Below are positions 52,394 to 62,362 of a DNA stretch of 64,000 nt, piece by piece. Numbering within the stretch: position 1 is the stretch's first letter; each line of letters begins with the position of its first letter. This stretch comes from Nitzschia sp. pyKryTriq1 (lineage: Eukaryota > Bacillariophyta > Bacillariophyceae > Bacillariales > Bacillariaceae), in assembly GCA_956465555.1 (NCBI GenBank), contig OY101120.1:1792001-1856000 (forward strand). Direction: 5' to 3'. Both the position numbers and the translations under genes were made by a program. The notes under the pieces are model-generated. The model did not search any database, was not told the origin of the DNA, and was given only the letters and a program-made list of their open reading frames with translations.

Positions 52394-53449
52394 TTATGAA
52401 GATGACGTCTTCATTGACGTGGTGCTTGGCACCTCGCAAACAGGCTCGCTCTTGCTGCGGGGTTCCACTTGCTGGAGATGGTCCTCCTCTTCGTCGTCCT
52501 CAAGATCGTGCTGCATCGTTTTAATAGTCGTCTTAGGCGATGATCCTGCCAACGCGTCCTCTGAAATGGGAGAAATCGCACATACTTTGCGAAAGATCTC
52601 CCCCATGCCCGAATTGTACCCATTTGCAGCCCGAACTTCGCAACGCCCTTGCCATTCACGTTCGTCCTGAAACAGAGTGGGCCTTCCCCGGACATCGACC
52701 GTGGTCACTCTCCCTGGCTCGGGAGCTTCGACTGGCAACAAAGCATCTTGGGAGGCTGGAATGGCATCAAAGAACATTCCAATAATGATAAATCCATGGT
52801 CCGAGAGGGTGGCCCCTTCCATCACGCCGCCTTTCAAGCATCGGACTTCTCGCGCCGTTTCTGACAGGGTCGTAGTCTGTCGACCAAAGGGCTGAACAAA
52901 GGGCACCTCTAGCTCTTCAGGACGATCACACGGGTTGCCAATAACAGCAAAATGTCGTCGTCGAGAAATTCCATCACTGCTGGTCACATTCAACGTGTCG
53001 ACCCGAATAAAGTCCTGAGTGTCGCAGACGCACGGCCAACAACAGTAGTGCATGAATCCAGTAGCGAAATTCCCAGTTCCTATCAGAGGCAAAGTCAATC
53101 GATACCGATTGTAATCGCTCGGTCGGACTGGAGATCCCGAGACGGCACAAAAGCCTTCGAAAAAGAACTGCAGTCTTTCCACTGTCATTTGGTGGGCTCG
53201 GTCCAGCAAGAAGGTCGACCAACGATGAGACGCGGCATTGCGATTCCCGTGCTTGAAAATGGAATTGTATTCACGGAAAAGATCTTGGACGGAGGGTCTG
53301 GGAGATGTTGCTGGTGGCCAGTGATCTACTACTTGTGCCAGCCTTGTCATATTATCGTGCGTTGTGTCGGCGGCAACAAACAAAATATTATTCTTGTTTT
53401 CCACAAAAGCGAGAAGCGCGACCACCGCAAACATGAGCGTTGTTTTCAT
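52394..53449 (-). CDS. secreted protein with a CCWPCVC motif, 351 aa
   Basis: A single-exon 351-residue protein. Residues 1-27 form a signal peptide (TTLMFAVVALLAFVE and a VAA cleavage site). The most striking mark is GFMHYCCWPCVCDTQDFIRV, with cysteines 136, 137, 140 and 142, followed by VDTLNV, a VIGNPC turn and a CLKGGVMEGATLSDHGFIII block. The paired Cys-x2-Cys-x-Cys layout suggests a metal- or disulfide-handling site in the secretory pathway. I have a sense that similar CCWPC proteins occur in other algae and oomycetes but cannot name a family. The last 50 residues are acidic and Ser-rich. No retention signal at the C terminus. Confidence 0.7.
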   Translation of the reverse strand: MKTTLMFAVVALLAFVENKNNILFVAADTTHDNMTRLAQVVDHWPPATSPRPSVQDLFREYNSIFKHGNRNAASHRWSTFLLDRAHQMTVERLQFFFEGFCAVSGSPVRPSDYNRYRLTLPLIGTGNFATGFMHYCCWPCVCDTQDFIRVDTLNVTSSDGISRRRHFAVIGNPCDRPEELEVPFVQPFGRQTTTLSETAREVRCLKGGVMEGATLSDHGFIIIGMFFDAIPASQDALLPVEAPEPGRVTTVDVRGRPTLFQDEREWQGRCEVRAANGYNSGMGEIFRKVCAISPISEDALAGSSPKTTIKTMQHDLEDDEEEDHLQQVEPRSKSEPVCEVPSTTSMKTSSS

Positions 53450-53991
53450 CGTCTGCTCACAATAATTCTTTCTTCATCCGGCTACAAATGTTGAAACCAA
53501 TGTTGAATTACGATCCCCTTGTTATTGTGCGATACTCGCCGTCAATTGAGTGGGAGTTGCGGATTGATGAATGCGATACTCGTATATACCTGCTTGCGAT
53601 AAAATAGGCACTCTTCACACCTGGGCGAATTTTACGCAGGCTCGATGAGATGAATGAGTCAGAAACGGCACGTGGACTTAAAAATCTATCTCTAGTAGTA
53701 GTAGCACTGTACTGGGACCAACGCGAGTGGTCGCGCGAAACAGAGGTTGTTTATGCGCCCATCGCTCTCTATCTAGCTTGTTTTGTTTTGAGAGAGATGA
53801 CGATAACGAGTGGTGTCGATCGTCGAGCCCGCATTCCATGGGTGTGAAGCATGAAGAAGCATCGTTGATCACAGAGCGGTGATATAATTGACAACATCAG
53901 TGGTGGTATCAGTTCTTAAAACATTCACACCAGCACCACCAAACTCCAAACAATATCTTGCGAGTTCCTGTTGCGTCCAATTTTTTGAGGG
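53450..53991. promoter_or_regulatory. divergent promoter region
   Basis: About 540 bp between the Cys-motif gene and the HMA gene; a CTCTAGTAGTAGTAGC word at about 53689-53705. No gene supported. Confidence 0.35.
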
Positions 53992-54756
53992 ATGCGAAAC
54001 ACCATGGGAAACTCTGGAGAAGGAACAGTCGGAAAACCTGCATATTTGGTCACTGACGAAGGATTTGTGTTCCGCTTGGGGATAAATGTCCTGTTCATTT
54101 CCATTGTTGTGGTAATATTTGCCCAGATACTCGTCCTTCGAGAAGCAGCCGCCGACTTATACTTTCGAGTAAACGACATGATGCTGGCCATGGCGCATCA
54201 GTACGCCTGGTGGTCGCTGCTTGGGCTCTTGTCATCGTCATGCTGTGCCTTGCAGCTGATACTGAATTCCATGAGTATGGGATGTGCGGGCTTCAACACG
54301 ATTCTAGGCCCGATAAGACCAACCTTGCTTGCGTTCACAATATTGGTGCAATTTGGCTCCTGGTATGTAGCCTGGCCACGACCTTGGCAGTGGGCGCCAA
54401 CAGCGGTATCATCTGCGGTGGTCTTGATCCTTTCATTTCTCCCTGAATTGCTGAGTACCTACACATTTTTAAAGGCGACCAGAAGAAATTACATCAAGGA
54501 AAACTCCACCACGGCGGAAGAGGAGGAGTCTGCTACAGTTTCTTCAAATCGAAGTTTTTGCTTTCAGATGACGTCTGTCGGGTGTTCAGCGTGCATCGCG
54601 ACGGTTTCAGGCGTCCTTGAGAGTATGGACGAAGTACAGCACTTCAGAGTTTCAATAGAAAAAGGACTCCTCCATGTAACATGCAGGGAGGGAACGACAA
54701 GGGAATGTATTATGGACAGCTTGGATCGTGTAGGATTCCCTATGGAGACGATATGA
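53992..54756 (+). CDS. MerT-like membrane protein with a C-terminal HMA metal-binding domain
   Basis: A 254-residue protein. Helices lie at about 28-50, 72-93, 108-126 and 135-158. The second helix carries adjacent cysteines (SSSCCALQLIL, C84-C85) followed by a GCAGFNT loop; paired membrane cysteines are the hallmark of MerT-type mercury transporters. The C-terminal 65 residues (about 189-252) have the beta-alpha-beta plan of heavy-metal-associated domains: FQMTSVGCSACIATVSGVLE with the CxxC at 198 and 201, then a VSIEKGLLHV strand and ECIMDSLDRVGF. A soluble domain could hand a thiophilic metal to or from the membrane cysteines. Substrate (Hg, Cu or other) is not decided by sequence. No signal peptide; the first helix may serve as one. 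Confidence 0.75.
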   Translation: MRNTMGNSGEGTVGKPAYLVTDEGFVFRLGINVLFISIVVVIFAQILVLREAAADLYFRVNDMMLAMAHQYAWWSLLGLLSSSCCALQLILNSMSMGCAGFNTILGPIRPTLLAFTILVQFGSWYVAWPRPWQWAPTAVSSAVVLILSFLPELLSTYTFLKATRRNYIKENSTTAEEEESATVSSNRSFCFQMTSVGCSACIATVSGVLESMDEVQHFRVSIEKGLLHVTCREGTTRECIMDSLDRVGFPMETI

Positions 54757-54825
54757 TCGACTGACTTATGTCGAATAAAAGAGCCATATAAACAACGCAT
54801 AAATCCTGATTATTCTGTACAAAGT

Positions 54826-57069
54826 CTATTTCTTTCCCTTGTTGTTGGCCTTCTTTCCCATATCGGGATTTTTGGCCATGCGGAAAAGGCTGGGGGTAAC
54901 TTCCAAAATTTCATCAGCTGCAAGGTATTCAACGCAGGAATCTAATGACATGTCGATGGGGGCGATGACACCAGTCTTCACTTCCTTCGTCGCAGCACGC
55001 ATATTGTTCAGCGCCTTTGTCTTGCACACATTTACTTCCAAATCACCAGGTCGTTGATGGATACCAACACTGAAGCACAAAAATTTGAAAAGACGAGGTC
55101 AGAAAGCTCCACGCAAACAAGACTACCGCTGCACGAAGAGTATACTTACATCATTCCCTTGTAGACATCGTCACTGACTTTCACAAACATATTACCACGG
55201 GCCTGAGCTCCCTCAATGCCAAATGTAGTGGCAGAACCATCGGCAAACGCAAGGAGAGATCCTTTGTCTCTCGCTTGGATGTCACCTTGGATTCTGGGTC
55301 TGTAGGAATCGAAGACGCTGTCGATAAGAGCTGTTCCTCTAGTAGACGACAATAGGGCAGATCGGATTCCCAACATTCCGCGAGTGGGGACGAGGTACTT
55401 GACGACGGACATACCCTCGCCCTCTTCAAGACCCATATCTTGCAGCTCTCCCTTTCGCAAGTTGAGAAGATCAACGACAGATCCCATGTATTCTTCTGGG
55501 ACCCGGACTTCAACAGACTCCCACGGTTCTTCCATCTTTCCAGTTTCGGGATTTTCCTTGTAGATGACCGTAGGGGGTCCAACCTCAAGCTCGAAGCCTT
55601 CACGACGCATGGTTTCAATGAGAACAGTCAAGTGAAGCTGGCCACGTCCGGATACCTCGTATCGATCCGCAGAGTCAGTTTCGGCAACTTGAAGGGCAAC
55701 GTTTCGGTCCAATTCTTTGAATAGACGATCCCGAATCATTCGGCTCGTCAAAAATTTTCCTTCGCGACCGGCTAGTGGGGATTTGTTAACTCCGATCGAC
55801 ATGCGAACTGTAGGCTGTTCAACGGCGATGGGCTCTAGTGGCGGAGCAGCGTTTGCTCCAGCATTTTCATGGGTGATAAGGGTGTCTCCGATTTCAACTC
55901 CGTCGAGCCCGCTAAACATGATAATTTCACCAGCACTGGCCTCTTCGACTTCCGTCTTTCCAAGATTGTCAAACACATACAGATTTCCGATGCGACCAGT
56001 CTTCTTATCCTTTACTGGGTGAGCAAGAGCAACGGCTTGTCCATTCTTGACTGAACCATTGGAGATTCTCGCAATTCCCATCTTTCCCTTGAAATTGTCA
56101 TAGACGATGTTACTAACAAGAGCCTGGAGGGCTTGTGGCTCGGTCTTCTCGACATTAGGAGCGTCAATGCTCTCCAAAATTGCATCAAAGAGCGGTCCCA
56201 TGTCCTCAGCGAGGTTATCGGCTTCATGGCCGGCCTTGCCGAGAAGACCAGAAGCGTAGACGACGCGGAAGTCAGTTTGCTCATCAGTAGCTCCGAGGTC
56301 AACAAAGAGGTCGAAAACAGTGTCGACAACATACTCGACACGCGCAGCCGGACGATCGACCTTGTTGACGACGACTAGGGCCTTCATGCCCTTTTTCAAA
56401 GCCTTGTCCAAAACGAATCGAGTCTGAGGCTTGGGACCCTCAACACTATCCACGAGAAGCAAAACTCCGTCGCACATGTTCAACACACGCTCGACTTCTC
56501 CACCAAAGTCGGCGTGACCAGGTGTGTCCATGATGTTGATCTTCACTCCGTTTCGGCTGACCGCCAGGTTCTTTGAGAGGATAGTGATTCCACGTTCTCT
56601 TTCTTGGTCCTCGCTATCCATAACGCGTTCTCCAGCTTCATTGGCTTGCGATTCGTCACGGAAAACACCCGATTGACGAATCAGAGCATCGACTAGAGTG
56701 GTCTTTCCGTGATCGACGTGGGCGATGACTGAAGCAACGTGTGAGACGACAGAGAGGAGAACTGCGACAAGCAGCAGCGTCTTTCAGATGAACTTACCAG
56801 CAATATTTCTGAATTTCAGTAAAAAGGGAAGAAAAGACATGATGAGGACCCAACGCGACCTTTGATTCAGACAGAGGCTGATCCCGGTCGACTTACCTCA
56901 AATTGCTAGCGGTGGTAGATTTTTCGGAATCGATAGGCGCTTCGGCAACGGCCGACATCTGGAGCCCACATCGTTTTCCTCCGAAGGTAGCAGGACAAAC
57001 TGTTCCGAACGCAGCCACGTGCGACAGCAGCAAACAACACAAGGCCGAGACGGCCTTAACTGCATGCAT
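54826..57069 (-). CDS. typA: TypA/BipA translational GTPase, plastid-targeted, four exons
   Basis: Exons 57069-56897, 56808-56798 (11 nt), 56728-55150 and 55069-54826 give 668 residues; all introns are GT-AG (88, 69 and 80 bp). The protein is a ribosome-binding GTPase of the EF-G family involved in stress and ribosome assembly. The presequence starts HAVKAVSALCCLLLSHVAA before FGTVCP, the diatom plastid signature, followed by a Thr/Ser-rich transit region. GTPase motifs: NIAVIAHVDHGKTTL (G1, made only when the 11-nt exon is used), RGITI (G2), DTPGHADFGGEVERV (G3), NKVDRP (G4). Domains II, III and V and the BipA-specific C terminus (GMIVGIHQRPGDLEVN, RMAKNPDMGKKANN) are complete. It is head-to-head with the GLTP gene. 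Confidence 0.94.
56798..56808 (-). other. 11-nt microexon of typA
   Basis: AAATATTGCTG, between a TTCAG acceptor and a GTAAGT donor. It supplies the last base of an Arg codon, Asn, Ile, Ala and the first base of Val, exactly the residues every TypA has before IAHVDHGK. Confidence 0.88.
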
Positions 57070-57718
57070 CTTGGAATTTAGCTAACTTCAAAAGTTCTTG
57101 CAAGAAAATAAGATGGTCGACAAAGGTTGTGTCGATCAAAAATATGACTTTTGCAGGAAATTGTTCTTTTTCGTTGGCTCTGATGATGGTCGTCGTGTTT
57201 TCGCTTTCTTGCCCTGCTTGCTTCTCCGATATAACAAACTATTCTCATGTCGGCACGTATTCGATGGTTCAGGTCGGCCGACGTGTTCCACTCATCACTA
57301 TTCATTTTGAGATTCATCATCATCATCGCGTGCGTGCGTGGGCCTGCGTCATTATTCATGATGTCTTAGGACATCGAAATACTTAATGATTTTGTTGGTC
57401 AGTCTAGTGACAGCCAACCAAAATTCAGCCCCAACGACAGCTGGAGGCTTTTCAGCACAGCCGCCAAATTTGAAAGATACCAACGTTCGTCGACAAGCGA
57501 GGTGCCTGCCGCACATAACAGATGATGAAGGTTCCTACCAAAAAGTGAAAGGGAGTGACGAATGAAGAGTGAAAACGATTGTTTCGCCGTGACGAGTGCA
57601 AGGATGAGATTGTCCTTGAGCTTTGCGAAATCCTAATCTATTCCAAAAGCACGTTGAAATAGCAATATTTGGTGTCCAAGGCCCCCCGGTCTACTAACAG
57701 CATCATGTTCTTACTACG
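57070..57718. promoter_or_regulatory. divergent promoter region
   Basis: About 650 bp between typA and the GLTP-fold gene. It holds no gene that I would support. Confidence 0.35.
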
Positions 57719-58459
57719 ATGACACCATTCAAATTGTTCCGGCCGATGGCAGTATTTCACCTTCTCATTTTGTTATCGTCGTCGTTCAGTGATGCATCAC
57801 TGAGAGGGCGTCCGCCAAAACATCGACGTCTACACCATCTATCAGAAGTCTTCGATCGAGTATGGATTGGACCTGATATTCACACAGAAAGACTTTTGAA
57901 AGCATGCCAAGTTTTTGAGAATACCTTGAAAGAAACTGGACCCCAGGCAGTGCGACGTGATTTTTGCGGCAATTTACTCAAGGCCAAAGTTCTCGTCAAC
58001 AATGCCAAGAGTCAACGTCTTCGTGTCAAGACGAATATCGGCGCCCTTCTAGAATACGAGCGTGAAACCATGAATATTCATGTTGGAAATAAATTGAAAG
58101 ATCCCAGTGGTGCGGTGGGCCTTCTTTGGATGCGAAGGTCTCTTGAGTTCCAAACGGAATTATATTCTGGTTTGATCAAGGGGAAGATACCCAGAGACGC
58201 AGCTCTAGCTGCCTATCGGACTCAGCTACAACCCTTCCATGGTCCCGTATTGTGTCGCTTTTATACGACGTTTTTCCGATACAAGATGCCGGCGAGAGAT
58301 CCGATGCTGCGACGTCTCGGTGGTTTGAGCGACACTGACCACCAAGAAGAAATCGTGATAAAGGACTTGAGGCTTCTTGTACGCACTTGGAGACCGATTC
58401 TGGACAAATGGAAATCATATTTTGTGGAGCTGGGTATGGAAGATACAAGACGAGTGTAG
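57719..58459 (+). CDS. glycolipid transfer protein (GLTP) fold, secreted
   Basis: A 246-residue GLTP-fold protein with a signal peptide (residues 1-27, AVFHLLILLSSSFSDAS). GLTPs carry single sphingolipids between membranes. The lipid headgroup site is intact: the Asp-x3-Asn-x2-Lys triad in RRDFCGNLLKAK (D81, N85, K88), the stacking Trp in LLWMRRSLEF (W137) and the His in QPFHGPVLCRF (H174), matching Asp48, Asn52, Lys55, Trp96 and His140 of the human protein. Helix order is complete to DKWKSYFVELG. Typical GLTPs are cytosolic, so a signal peptide would place this one in the ER lumen, outside the cell or in the outer plastid compartments. No aromatic residue follows the cleavage site, which disfavours the plastid stroma. 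Confidence 0.85.
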   Translation: MTPFKLFRPMAVFHLLILLSSSFSDASLRGRPPKHRRLHHLSEVFDRVWIGPDIHTERLLKACQVFENTLKETGPQAVRRDFCGNLLKAKVLVNNAKSQRLRVKTNIGALLEYERETMNIHVGNKLKDPSGAVGLLWMRRSLEFQTELYSGLIKGKIPRDAALAAYRTQLQPFHGPVLCRFYTTFFRYKMPARDPMLRRLGGLSDTDHQEEIVIKDLRLLVRTWRPILDKWKSYFVELGMEDTRRV

Positions 58460-58893
58460 TGGCATGTCTGGCAGAAGACTCCCCTATCTCCTAAGCGTGG
58501 GAGACTGACTCTGCAGACCGGACGTCTTACAAATCCAAACTTGCTCCCAGAACCTTCTATTTCTATTAGCTCTATCCATGGTTCTAGCTAGCTCTTCATA
58601 TTGTTGGAAGAGATAGTTTGGTCTAGTATTCGTAGAGTTGGAACAAAAATGAGTATCCCAACATCAGATTCACGATAGTTGACTAGTCGGAATGCTTCGT
58701 CTGTCTGGCCTCCATCCGTCACAAATATTTTTTGACCGTACACGTGTACATGTTCACCGCGCTTTAACGCGGCTTTCGGTCGTCGACCATGCGGCTGCGA
58801 TTGCCGATTGCCGATTGCCCCACTTTCAGTGTTCAACAATCACTTCCGAACCATTTAACTTTGGACAAGCTTTGAAGTCTGGTTAATATTATC
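58460..58893. other. intergenic between two plus-strand genes
   Basis: About 430 bp; leader and promoter of the GluRS gene. Nothing else recognised. Confidence 0.35.
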
Positions 58894-61714
58894 ATGTCGG
58901 GTCTCGAGAGTATTATAACCGAGATTGAAAGCCTGGGAGACCAGATCCGCGACCTGAAGGCTAGCGGCGGCGATGTTGGAGCCCTGGTCGCCAAACTCAC
59001 TGCACTCAAGAAAGACTACGCAGATCAAAATGGAGGTATTGGGGTCGACGGAAAGCCATACCAGGCTCCTTTGAGCAAGGCCGAAAAGAAGAAACTCGAA
59101 AAGGAAAAAAAGGCGGCGGCAGCGGCTGCCGCTGCTGGAGGAGGAGGTGCTGTTCCAGCTAGCAAGAGCAACGATCCACCGGTACGGATTTTATTCGAGG
59201 GAAGCGGAGCAGATACAGTGGTGCATTCAGTAGTTTTGCTCACACGTGGTGCATTTTTTCTTTCCCTATTTTTATTTTAGGCTCCTACAGCTGCTAATGC
59301 TGCCAAGAAGGCTGCGAAACAGGAAGGCAAGAAAGCTGCGAAGGCCGCAGCCAAGGCAGGGGCACCGCTTCCTGCTGCTGCTGGAAAGCCCCCTGCCGCT
59401 AGTGGTCGTCCAACCGGCTTCACTTTTCAAGTCAGCCCCATGCAGCTAGTCATCAATCCAAATGTCCCACTGGGAGAGCGTCCCGTGGTAGCTTTGACCA
59501 TGGCTATTTTGTCGAATACCGATGTGCAACTTTCTATTACTGCCGACCATCGAGTTCCTCAATGTCTCTTGGGACTCGAACCAACTGGCAGTGTTGTGGG
59601 AGACCTAGCCATGGCCCGATACTTGGTCAAAAGAAGCTCCATGTCTTCCAGCTTGGCCCAGCAGGCCATGAACGATCAATGGATGGACTATGCCAGCGCA
59701 CTCTCCAAGATTCCGATGGAGCAGCGTCGCAAGGGCATTGCCATGACATTGGAACACACTCTAGGCTTTAGTCGATCTTACTTGGTCGAGCCTGGTCAAG
59801 TCAGCATGGCTGATATCGCAGTTTTTGCAGCATTGGGATTTCCTAGTCAAGCCGGAGATTTGCAACTTATTCAAGAATATTTCCAGAAAGGCAATTATAC
59901 CCAAGCCTATCGTTGGGTCTCCATGATGGCGCAGCTACCTGCCATCCAACGTGCTACTCAGTTCGCATTGGGCGTCAACGGCGTCGACGAGGTCGTAACC
60001 GATGCGACTGTCGAACTCGAGCCTCTCGTAAGTGGTATGAACTTGTTGGAAGGAGCCATTCCAGGACATGTTGTCACGCGCTTTCCTCCCGAACCCTCCG
60101 GCTATTTGCACGTGGGCCACGCCAAAGCAGTCTTGTTGAATGACTATTATGCGAAGCGTTACAAGGGTAGATTGATTGTCAGATTCGATGATACAAACCC
60201 GTCCAAAGAAAAAGAAGAATATCAACAAAGTATTGTGGAAGATTTGCAACTTTTGGGAGTCCAGCCTGATGTCGTCACCTATACGTCGGATTATTTTTCC
60301 GTCATTCAAGGATATGCTTTACAGTTGATCGAAAAGGGACTAGCCTACATGGACGATACTCCTCAAGAACAAATGAAGCTAGAACGTGCCGACCGTATCG
60401 AATCGAAGCATCGATCGCAGACAGTAGAGCAAGCAAAGGAGTACTTTGCACTCTTGTGCAGTGGCAGCCCCGAGGGCGCGACGTGGTGTTTGCGGGCCAA
60501 GATTGACATGTCGAGCGACAATGGAACTCTGCGCGATCCTGTGTTGTTCCGTCAAAACTTGACACCCCACCATCGATCTGGGACGACCTTCAAGGCCTAT
60601 CCTACTTATGACTTGGCATGTCCGATTGTGGATAGTTTGGAGGGCGTCACGCATGCCCTACGTACCACCGAATACAATGATCGGGACGAACAGTACCAAT
60701 GGATCCTTCAAGCCCTGGGATTACGCAAGGTTCGAATCCATGCCTTTTCTCGAGTCAACTTTGTTTACACGGTCTTGTCGAAACGCAAATTGGCTTGGTT
60801 TGTCGAACAAGGCTTGGTAGAAGGATGGGGCGATGCTCGCTTTCCAACAGTACGAGGTGTCGTGCGTCGGGGTGTCAACGTATCGGCCCTGCGAAACTTT
60901 ATCTACTCCCAGGGCGCCTCACGTCGGGTTGTGAATATGGAATGGACCAAGTTTTGGGCGGAAAACAAACGCGAGATTGACAAAACTGCCAAACGTTTCA
61001 TGGCGGTTGACGCGAACAATCACGTGGTTTTGAAAATCACCAACCAGGGGGATAGCCAGTCTTATTTGACCACTTCCTATCATCCCAAAGATCCGACTCT
61101 AGGAGATCGTGCCATCCGAATTGGCAATCAAGTTTTGTTGGAAGCTGGCGATGTTACAGGTGCAACTGTTGGGGAAGACATTGTCTTGCTTCGTTGGGGT
61201 AAGTCACCGCCAACCTGTTTTGGTGTCAGTCAACTTTGGAGGCATCATAGTTTAACCGTTTGCTGCTTTCTTCCTTCACTCTCCAACTGTAGGTGTTATT
61301 AAGATTTCCAGAGTGGACGAGGCGGCTGGCAAGATCACCAGTTTGGAAGGTGAATTTATTCCAGATGGCGACTTCAAGGCAGCCAAGCGCAAGCTTTCTT
61401 GGTTGGCCAGTGCGCCTTCGAATCCCAAGGTCGTGTTGACCGAATTTGACTACTTGGTGACGAAGGAGAAGTTGGAGGAAGAAGACAAGTTTGAAGACTT
61501 TGTGAACCCTCAGACCATCGCCACGACTCAAGTATTTGGTGATGCTGGACTGAAGATGCTGCGAGAGCACGAAATCATTCAATTGGAGCGCCGAGGTTAC
61601 TATCGCGTTGATCGTCCTTACTTGAATGATGAAAAACCCCTGGTATTGTACATGATTCCTGACGGAAAAAGCAAGACGATGGGAGGTCAAACCGGCAAAC
61701 TTGCTCACCACTAG
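58894..61714 (+). CDS. EARS: glutamyl-tRNA synthetase, cytosolic, three exons
   Basis: Exons 58894-59181, 59281-61198 and 61293-61714; introns of 99 bp (phase 0) and 94 bp (phase 1) give 875 residues. It charges cytosolic tRNA-Glu. Order of parts: a WHEP-like helix pair (about 1-60, LGDQIRDLKASGGDV), a Lys/Ala-rich linker, a GST-like C domain (about 125-330), then the class I catalytic domain beginning RFPPEPSGYLHVGHAKAV with the HIGH-type HVGH, FDDTNPSKE, AYPTYDLACPIVDS, and the KMSKS-type loop as VLSKRKL. The archaeal/eukaryotic beta-barrel anticodon domain follows, up to the stop. The residues RFDDTNP and EYNDRDEQY favour glutamate-type rather than glutamine enzymes. There is no prolyl-tRNA synthetase fusion, so it is not an EPRS. 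Confidence 0.94.
59182..59280 (+). other. GluRS intron 1
   Basis: GTACGG to TTTTAG, 99 bp, phase 0; joins NDPP to APTAANAAKK. Confidence 0.85.
61199..61292 (+). other. GluRS intron 2
   Basis: GTAAGT to CTGTAG, 94 bp, phase 1; joins LLRWG to VIKISRV. Confidence 0.85.
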
Positions 61715-62362
61715 CTAGTGCTACAGTAGGAGACCATAGTGTGCACGAGGCGTCTGATTTGTCAATTAAACTTCAATTTGTTCCTCTTGTCAAATTCTCT
61801 AGACTTCTATTCTGCTTGATGATCATCGGCAAGAAAATAAAGCAAATCATCAAGCTGGAAAGCAAGAAATGCACCCTGGATAAGACGAATGAATAGAACG
61901 AAGAATCATCAATCAATCAATCACGCGTGCATCCTGCTGCCTGCCCGCCTGCCTGGCTGCTACTCCTCGATCCTCCGCTCGGCTCGCTCCCCCGCCGCCT
62001 GCCTGCCCGCCCGCCCGCCGTGTGCGTTTTTAAAATCAACAAAAACATTCCACGTTGAGCGACCGGTTCATCATCAGACGGTCGTTGTCGACTGGCCAGA
62101 CCAAGTTCAACTTCCGGGTTCTTTTGTACGTCATGCATTGTGATTTTTTGATTATGCGCTACATAGCTTGCAACAACAACGCGCTAGAGCGTGATCGATG
62201 ATCGAAGCCGGCGGAAGAAAACGGCCTAAACGAACGAACGGTCGTTAGTCACTAGATTATTGCATTGTTTTTGTTGTCACTTGTCAACTTTGACTGTTGC
62301 AGCTCTTCAACCGCATATTAGACTATCCACAAGCACGCACACGCAAACATAGAACTTGAACC
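61715..62362. promoter_or_regulatory. intergenic, with a CCTG/CCCG-rich repeat
   Basis: About 650 bp. From 61938 to 62022 it is built of CCTGCCCG-like units, far more GC-rich than its surroundings. No gene supported. Confidence 0.4.

Noticed and set aside
60736-60750. GGTTCGAATCC-type B box
   Set aside because: It lies inside the conserved coding sequence of GluRS and has no A box or tRNA fold around it.
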